The notes under the pieces are model-generated. The model ran no database searches and was not told the DNA's origin. It saw only the letters and a program-made list of their open reading frames with translations. The position numbers and the translations under genes are program-made. Below, piece after piece: positions 34,669 through 44,518 of a stretch of DNA of 50,498 nt. How positions within the stretch are numbered: position 1 is the stretch's first letter; every line of letters starts with the position of its first letter. This DNA is from Lingula anatina (Eukaryota; Brachiopoda; Lingulata; Lingulida; Lingulidae): positions 318,872 to 369,369 of the forward strand of contig NW_019775824.1 in the NCBI RefSeq assembly GCF_001039355.2, written 5' to 3'.

Positions 34669-35922
34669 ATGAACCACTAAAATTTTTCTTACCTAAATCC
34701 CATAAAATTGCGTCCTCTAATATAACTAACATCTTAAAATCCTCATTGGGCACAGTGATCAATGTTCTGTGAGGTAATCTTAATATTTAGATACTGAGGT
34801 GATGGGAAGCTTTCATATTGGTTCTCATGTTTATATATGAATTCTGGTGTCACAATAACACCATTTTACTACCAAGCAATGAGGAGAAACAAAGATACGA
34901 CTGTTAATGTGAAAATTTCACTTCAGTCAGAAGAAATTTGCTTCAAGCCCCATGGATGGATAATCAACATTTTAAACTATTAGTAATCAGTGCTGCATTT
35001 ACCCAACCCCTACCTCATCTCCTCCAAAAATGTCTTCATTTTCATAATTAATGAATTATTTTTATAATTGTAATGAAGTAAAAAAAAAAGCACCCTTTGT
35101 GATAACTTTTCATACAGACTAAAAAGATTTGTATAAAATGGAAAAAATCAAAGAAATTTCAAGGAATTTTAAGAAAAAAAATGTAAAGATATATAGTTGA
35201 CAAGATTGATAACATGCCTGCTTTCAGCTTAGGAATGTGAAACAAAAATGTTTTCTAGTATTTGGCTGTACGGATAGTTTCATTGTGGATAGTTGCACTT
35301 CTCAACCTGATACAATATTGTCTAGGCTGATGTTGTAGCAGTTGTTCCTGTTGTCATTGGCAACCTGACACAATATTGTCTAGACTGATGTGAGAGTTGT
35401 TCCTGTTGTCATTGGCAACCAGATACAGTATTGTCTAGACTGATGTTGTAACACTGTTCCTGTTGTCATTGGCAAGCTGACACAATATTGTCTAGGCTGA
35501 TGTTGTAGCAGTTGTTCCTGTTGTCATTGGCAACCTGACACAATATTGTCTAGACTGATGTGAGTGATGTTCCTGTTGTCATTGGCAACCTGATACAGTA
35601 TTGTCTAGGCTAATGTTGTAACATTGTTCCTGTTACCATTGGCAACCTGACACAATATTGTCTAGGCTGATGTTGTAACATTGTTCCTGTTGCCATTGGC
35701 AACCTGACACGATATTGTCTAGGCTGATGTTGTAACATTGTTCCTGTTGTCATTGGCAACCTGTTGTAGCTTATACCTTGTCTTTCTTGCTTGCTTTCTG
35801 GCTCAGCTCAAACCAGGAGACAGGGGATACCGTGGGGTTAACCCCCCAGCTGTAAGTATAAATATACTCCAGACTTTATACCCATCACCCTCCTATCTGT
35901 GATGTTATCCTGGTTCTCACCT

Positions 35923-35960
<38 letters not shown>

Positions 35961-38900
35961 TGGGCACCTGCCGTCTTTATTAATTGCTGTCTATTTTACG
36001 GTCTGCACCTGAATATTTACAGCCTACTGGTCACTGAGACTGCCAGACTTCAGAGAATGATTGTCCCAATCAGAATTAATAAATTGTATGGACAGATACA
36101 AAACTAAATAGTATGGAAATTGGTTAATTACTTATTGTGATGGTCCCAGTCAAAATTTAGTAAGGAAGAATATTTAAGATGACAGTAAAATTTTCCAAAA
36201 ATTTGGTAATTTTTACCAGTTTTAGCCAAAGCCACTGGTCAGTTTATGTGGACAAGTGGCTAGTTTTGGTCAGTTTTCTAAGACCAGTGACCAGTGTTGC
36301 AGATTAAGCTTCCTTTCACATCTATGTTCTTTTCTTATTTCTTATCCATTTATTACCTGGACACTTACTCCACTTAATTATTAACTTTTATCTTATATAT
36401 CATGTCTGTACTCCACTGTGTAAACCTATACCCTTGCTTGCTGAAAGGCTTATTAAGCTGTGGTTGTAGGTTTGATTTATGTGATTCATGAAATCTTTAA
36501 TGAAAGAAATCCTACTGACAATTTTGACGGCATTTTGGCAAAAAGCTGGATAACTCCTCACTTATATAAACTTCAGCTGGTATAGTGGGAGCTTTATCCA
36601 AAGATATTGACACAGATATCGCAAATTAGTTGACATCATGAAATTTGACATTTGATTTTTATTGCATTGGCCTGGCTTCTCAGAAATGATCAAAAACACA
36701 ACACTGTATGTGGGGATTGGTTTAACTGACATTCATGGATGACTGATTTTATTGTCCTTTGAGTATTTTATGTATTTTGGTTTATAGTGCGTTCCCCACC
36801 TTAGAATGGAAGACAAGCTCACCTTCTGCACAGTCAGAAACTCTCCTTCTCTCTTTTTCTCTCTCTCTTTTACAGAAAGCACTGCCTGCAAACATCCCTT
36901 TTCATGTAATATGTGATGTCCTTTTCCTCTCCAACCTGTCCAGATGGACAGTGATTTGTTTCCTGCACTCACACATCTCTATCTCCCCAGACTCCTTCCT
37001 GTCAAACTGGGTTCCCAGAGTACCTCCACTTTGTATTGATTTTTTTCTCCTCAGTTTCACTGTGATTACTGTTAACTGGATCTCCTGGCAAGGATAAAGT
37101 TAATATGTGTATGCATGCATGTGTGTGTGTGTGTGTGTGTGCATGTGAGTGTGTGATCAAATACACACTCGCATGCACACAGAGATCTGTTTTCACGGCT
37201 ATATCCTCACATTGTGTCCTTTCATGTTTGCTATAAAACTTTATTTAAATAAGTGATTTAAGTAATGGTGCCTGACTGGAGTTAAATAATGACGAAGGTA
37301 TACATCATAAAGTTTATTTTGTCTGTGAGTCCATTGCTTCCCGAATGATTCAAGATGTGTTACTCGCATGCTGAGATAAAAAAAGATGATGATCCTGAAC
37401 GTGTATGAGTTTTTCCTATGAAAAAACCCAATTGATAAATGGTCACTGATTTGACTGATTTGGCCGTTGCTGTTCCATGCCAGCATATTGGCAATGTCGG
37501 GGCTCTAAAATTTCCATTTTGATATAAAGCAAGTTGATTGATTGGCTGCCAGTTGTTTCGTTTAGCGACTAGTTTGGACAAGTGAGTTATAAATCTGGGG
37601 TAGAGAGTCCTGCATGTCTGTGTCACTCATGCTTTTGATTAAAAAAAAACTTAATATATTTAATTGGTTAGGCTTCTAGATGTTTGAGGAGGAAAAGCAT
37701 TTTTTTTTCTTATTTTGATATTTTCCTTTTAGAAAGTCAAAATGTTGTTTGTTTATTGATTGCTTGAGTGACAGATACAGCGGATGATGTAGATATCTTT
37801 GTGTTAGTGGGGGTATCTATCCTTCTTTCTGGCTATGTTTACCACATGTGTACTGTATGATTTGGCATCCCATCAAGTAGTTTAATTTTTGTATTGATCA
37901 GTTTCCTATTACCATTGGAGAATACATGTGGCAAAGTATTGACAAAATACAGTTGTGAGAGATGTTAATGTGGAAAACACATTGGCGTGTATGTCCTGCC
38001 AAAATGGTGTCTGTATTTGCTGTCAAAAAAATGGTGTGTGTACTTCCTGTCAAAAATAGACTGTTTTCAATGATGAATAAATTAGTTTCAGTAATGACCT
38101 TGCGTACTTCATGCAATGCCTGATTAATCATTTTGTTTCTACACTTTTTAATTATTTTATTTTTTCTTTTTCTTTTTTCAAATTCTCTTTACAGGAATAT
38201 GAAGTAAATATACCCTTTCTTTTTGCTTTGGTATTTTTACGTTTGACAGTTTGTCGCATCTTTTATTTGTGTGTCTCCTGCTTAATTTTTGGCATGAGTG
38301 TCAGCGTGCTTGTTTGACATAATAATCACATTTTTGTATTAGGTTTAATTATTTTAGTAATTTTATTTACAAAGTTAAACTTGAAATGATTATTTGTAAG
38401 GTGTCTAAAGATAAGACAATAGTTAATTATTTTTCCCAGAAAATTATTTCATAGAAAACTGTCACTAGTTCCCACTATGATAGATGTTTGCTGCAGAAGA
38501 TAATGAGGAGCTTGTACTTAAAGTTAATAATATTGCTCCTGTTTTTTTGTGCAGTGGTGTTTCTCTCTCTGCTGTGTAGATGCAATGGTTTCTGTGTCCC
38601 AGTGTTTTAATGCTGTGAAAGATGCTGTTTTTGTACCAGTGTTGCAACACTGTGTATGTTCACCAGTGGTTTATCTGTAGTTTGGGCTATATGCTATTTG
38701 GCATAGTGCACTTATGTTGTGTTACATGTTAGTCAGAGCTTTGTTGTCTGGGTGATGTTTTATCCATTCTCCTGTGCTAGGATGAAAGTTTTGATTCATG
38801 CAGTTCTTTATAAACTAAAAAAAAAAGATGGAATTATAATTCACTCTTTTCTGTTTGAAACAGAGATCACCACCAAGTTCAGTTCACTTAAGAAGCCTCT

Positions 38901-41900
38901 TGGCTTGTAAGTGGTGAAATATAATCTCTGATATGAGAGTTAATTATGATTCCATCTTTATCTTCAGTCTCCAGTGTGGCAGCACTGCCTGTAAACCCCA
39001 AGTCAATTACATGTAGTAACCAGACTGCTAGATGGCAGCCAGTTTGGGCTGAGTATATTTCTCTCGCTAGTATATTGGGCAGTTGGAGAATAGATTGCTT
39101 TGTGGCCTGTTCATCGCATTTTTAGGATGAACTTTTTCTGCCCATTTTAAAAGAAACTGTAGGACTAAGTGTCTACTTTAGCTGGAGGGTTGCTGTGTGT
39201 ACTGCAGCTTAAGACAATCATAGTTTTAGCTTAACTGGTTTGAGAACTTGGGATTCGTGTCTCACCAACTGCAACATTAGATGACTTTGCTCTAGTTTTA
39301 GTAATAGTGCTTAAAGGCGTGACTGTAGGGCCACATTATGCCAACTTCAGCCACTGGGACATGTTGTGCTAACAGCCACAGCAGTATCATGTTTTGTCAG
39401 CAGCAATCACAGCAATTGTAGGACGATGTTTGGCTGGCTTCATTCATTGGATCTCTAGCTTGTTCAGGTAGCTTTAGCTGTATAGCCTTGTCATGCTGTT
39501 TATTCCCCAATGGGGCCTTATTCTGTCAACTGAAGCTGAAGAGAGTTGTTCTCTGTCAGCTGGGACAGGTATGGTGTGGGTTATCTTTAGAATTATAAAA
39601 CAGCTGCTGCTGCTGAGACATGGTACCAGCCCACTTAATTAGTAACTTGAGAAGAGTTTATCAAATGTGAAATGTTGCATTTTATGTCATTATCCATGAG
39701 GCACCCTCCTGGTCCTACAAAGAGAAGAAATATTAATCAATTTACAAATGAAAAAATAGATTTTTAAACCAGATGGGCAAAGGAAATGATTGAATATTGG
39801 ATAACTTACTCGTAATTAGTGGTAATTGCATGTATATCCTATTTAAGTTTACATAATGATTTTAAGTTTTTTTTTTTTTTTTTTTTTTTTTTCGTTTTAA
39901 TTTGGGAACTTGATCATCTAAATTTTCTAAAGCATCTTATTTACATTGAGTTACGGTGAAGGGAAATAAGAATTTTTTCAGGGTTTTTCCAACTTTAGAC
40001 TAGTTAACTCTTGGTACCTTTGACCAAATCTTTTGAATCATCTTTTGGTACTTTTTGTAATGCAAGAACAAAATGTCCAACTTTGGACTCTTAATGTTAT
40101 GGCCTGTGATATTTTTTAAAGCTTGCTTCAGTAAATGTTGTGACTGTCTCTCCAACCCCATGCAGTCTTTTATATTGTGTTCACTTATACAAATGCTACC
40201 TAAGTTTCAAAAAAAAAAAAAAAAATTGTATAAAAAAGAATTGAACAAAAGCTTCTTCCCCCCTTCCCTCCTTAAAAATTTCTATTGCTTGGCTACATGA
40301 AAGGGGTGCCTAACCACCCTCACCCCCACCCACCCTTCCTGGATGTTGGGTATTGTTGCTATGTATCTCTATCCTCTTGGTTGTGGCTACTGGCTTTGGT
40401 GAGCAAACTTTATATTTACTAGTAGGCTAGTGTGCTACTGATACATTTTATACTGGCATCATCACCGTTAGTCAGTCCATTTTGCAGTACGGAGCCACAC
40501 GACGACCCAGCAATGCCTCTCGTCAAAGGAGCCGATAAAAGGTATGAGATGTCAGGGAGAACACTGATAAAATTTCCAGAAAGAGAAAAAAAATAGTAGG
40601 AAAAAAAAAGAAAGGAAAGCAAAACCACCTGTCACTGAAGCTATTTTATCCTTACCTGTTTGTAATCAGTTATTTCATACCTTATTTACCACGTGAAATA
40701 TGGCAGAATTTATAGCAATTTCATTGGTATTCCTTCATGAGTTGCCCTCCCCCCTCATCTATCTGGGTACCAGCCATGCTGAGTAATATTATGCAGAAGA
40801 GATCTATTATTGTTCTGCCAGTACCATTTGTACCCAAGTTGTGGTAATTTTACTGATTCAGGGATGAATTTGTTTGAAATATCCAGTTTCTGCCTAGAGT
40901 TGAAAACCTTGAAACAGGTGTTGGTGAGGTTGGAAATGGTAGGAATTATAAATATGTAGCCTTCACTAGTATATACTTATACATAAACTGATATATCCTT
41001 GGTGTTAAGTATGCTCTGGGCAGAATGTTCATACACCTTGTCCCGGGTCCTATGGGCTCCAGATTCTTCATTTTCAAACCTCCATATGTGTGCTCTTATC
41101 AGACTGTGGCCATTGGTGGCATTTTGGTGGATGTTCATGGTACCAATCACAAATTAACACACTTCAGAACCCACCTTATGCCATGCTAATTATCAGTTTA
41201 TTCAGTTACTTAAGAAAACAATGCTGATGTTATTATGCAGGCCTCATAAATGACAATTGCCACATGCTAATACAACCCTTAGATTTGGGGCACAAACGAC
41301 TCCAGCCACGAATTGAGCACCCCAAGGTAAAATTATTTGCCATGAGCGCAGCATTGGACCTCCCAAACAATTTGGATATATGGCTTGTTGGTCCTGAAGT
41401 ACTAATGGCTACTAACTTTACATTGTGGAGATCATTTGTGGCTGTAGTTGTTAATTTAGGCATTTGTATTCACAAATCCGAAGCTCCATTTTGTAAACGC
41501 CTAATCCATACATAAGGCCTGAAATGCTAGAAACCAGCATGTGTGGAAGTTTGAAAATATAGAAACTGGTAGACATGGCTCCTGGGACTGTGGCTATGTG
41601 TTCAACATGTTAGCCTCATATATGTCTATATACTGCATATGCTGCCTCTCAGTGTGGTGTCGTTAGCCAAAGCTGGGAATGTGATTGGCAAAGGCCTAGG
41701 GTAAACAACCTCTCATGTTGGTCTGTTGTCAAGGTTTCTCTGTCCAATGTGGTTGGTTTGTTAATTGTTTTTTGTAGAATTAAATGGCCACTTTTTTTTT
41801 TTTTTTCGATGAATGGAAAAAGGAATGAATGGAAAATGGAGATGGTTTCAGTCAATCATATAAATTTTCTAACCAAGATTTTTTAAAATCTGATTTATAC

Positions 41901-42555
41901 ATAACATTGTGATTAATGTTAATGGAATAATGATGAGAAAAAATAGTGATCTCAGTTACTGCTTTAGAGACAAAGTTGCTCTCCAATCAGAATTAATCAG
42001 CATGGTATTGTAAATGTTGACAAGTGCTTGAATAAATTACCATTATTTCCTGTTGTGTTCATTCATCTTGTTGTTATTTAAGATACCACTTTCCTAGCAT
42101 GGACGAGCTGTCGGAAATGATACTTCCTGTGCTGCAGTTTTATGGGTAAGAGTTTATAATTTGGTATGTTCACCTATTAAAAAAATTGCCTTTAATTTCC
42201 AAATATAAAAGAGAGCTGGTATCAGTTGACTAGACTTGGTGTAAAATTCACCTTATTTGCGCACACATATGTGAAAATAACACCTGGAACTTCAGATGCT
42301 TGATTTCACTGAACATTTTTATTGTCCTCTCTCTGAGTTCTGAGCATGTTGAATGGTCTTGCACGTAATATATCACTGTATCATCTTTTGTTGTGTATGT
42401 ATGTATTTCAGTATCAAACATTTCATAGGGTTTGGTATGGGAGCTGGTGCCAACATCCTGACTAGATTTGCTGTAAGTAGCTTGATAAAAAAGGGCTTCA
42501 AGGGGATCCTTACCCCAAGATACCTACTGAAGATTCCTTCCACCTTTAACACTCA

Positions 42556-42591
<36 letters not shown>

Positions 42592-43415
42592 CCATTCAAG
42601 CACACAGACATTGGCACAAAAAACTTAGATGTCTATAGATAAATAAACACTTGCATACATGTACACACAGGTGAAATTTAAAAAAAAAAAAGAGAAATCA
42701 TGAGGAAATAAAGTATACAGACATTGTAACATAAATATTTTAAAATACATGGCAAAATAGCTTTTGTGGATACATTTTATCTTAATGTATTACATTGTAT
42801 CTTATATAATAACACTGATCACCATTCCAGCTAAACCACCCTGAGAAGGTGGATGCCCTGGCACTGGTCAACTGTACTGCCTCTGTGTCTGGATGGACAG
42901 AGTGGGGATGGCAGAAGGTTTGTAACAGCACGTCTCATTGGTTAGTTCATCCGAAATAGGTCAAAGTTCAGTTCACTCACAAGTCACAAGGTGGCGTATA
43001 TCTTAGAATAAAAGTCTTCCACACTATTTTTTATCCAGAATATTGGATATTTGGGGGTTTAATTAGTGGACCACCATGCCCAAAAGGAACTGTGAACCTT
43101 CAGTGCTTGCATTTTGAGGAATTTTTCAAAAGGTCCACTTTTGTCTCTGAAATCTTGACTCCTCTGTCATTGGTTTATGCTGAACATAGTTAATAAATTT
43201 TTAATGGTGTGTATTTCAGTTAAACACATGGTACTTAAAGAGTGGCAGTATGACTGGCTTCACTGAGGACTATCTCTTGTGGCACTGGTTTGGACAGAAG
43301 ACTGTGGACCAAAACTACGACCTGGTTCGCATGTACAGAGACACCATGAAACACATCAACCCTCACAACCTGGCACTGTTCATAGAGTCCTACACAAAGT
43401 AAGTGGACCACTCGT

Positions 43416-43456
<41 letters not shown>

Positions 43457-44484
43457 ATTTGGTGTAAGACTTGTAAAAATAATGCTGTGTTCGTATCTTA
43501 CACAAGTATGGGTTTGGTAAATGCAAGATTAAATCGATATCTTATAATTGTTGCCAGGCTAAGTAAAAATGCCCTGAGAGCAACAACAGAAATATTTGTC
43601 ATTCATATCATTATGCAGTGATGTTATATTTAATAGTAGTATTTATTCATTTGTGTATTTTTCAGTGTTTATCTGTATATTTATTCATGTATTTGATGAA
43701 ATGGTACTTGATAATTTAGAATAGAAAGTTTAGTAGTAGTTTCTCCTGTTTATTTTCAGGCGTACAGCTCTAGCAGTTCACAGAGACCTTCCAAAGCTTG
43801 GCGTTAAGAGCACACCAGGAAAGAACACAGGGGCCAGGGCACTGGAGTGAGTAGACTCTCTAACCATGTCACAGTTATTAGAATTACTAAATAGAAATAG
43901 GTCCATGCTTTTTAAAGAGTTAAAGTGTCTGTATAGTCTAGACACAGTTATTCCTTGCATCAGTTGTCGCCATCAGTATTATTTATTATTTCCTGTTCAG
44001 TGTCTGTACATTTGCCTTGATTAAGAGAATGTAGTTCTTGACAGAAGTAATAATAATTATAATTGTAATGTGAGCAAATACATTAATTAATTGTAGCTGT
44101 GATGTCCTGTTGATGGCTGGAGACAACTCTCCTCACTTGGACGCCATGGTGGACATGAACTCCAGGATTGACCCCAGCAAAACCAGCTGGATGAAGGTAA
44201 GACACTGGGTCACTAAATGACTGATGTCTTTACTTGTCTTAGCAAGGAGTGGGCTTGGCTCTCTCTGGTCTCTGAGTTATATACTTACAACACTTCAGAA
44301 ACTAGGCACTAGGTACCACACTGGGGCCTGTGTCACTAAATGACTTCAGTCTTAAAGAGTCTGTAATTACTATTATCAGTTCTAGTGAAGGGGCCTGTCT
44401 TTCTGTGCCCTCTTAGTTCTAGGTGTCTTCAAGTGTTACATGCATAGCACTGCCCCTAGATTTCTGACTACAGCTAGTTTTGGT

Positions 44485-44518
<34 letters not shown>

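Larger units (their letters stand above)
24919..42082 (+). other. 17-kb NDRG intron 3 with candidate cassette exons
   Basis: Very long compared with the 0.2-0.6 kb introns downstream. It contains two single-N joins (25464, 27238), a 1.8-kb probable allelic repeat, many microsatellites, a minisatellite, a MITE and the candidate alternative exons listed separately. Apart from these I see no gene in it. Confidence 0.7.

Noticed and set aside
35302-35770. CRISPR-like regular repeats
   Set aside because: Units are contiguous and degenerate with no unique spacers, in an animal intron; this is a minisatellite.
38870-38906. An exon starting at the better acceptor gaaacag (38868) before gtaagt
   Set aside because: In phase 2 it stops at TAA, and its length is not a multiple of three; only the weaker internal acceptor keeps the frame.
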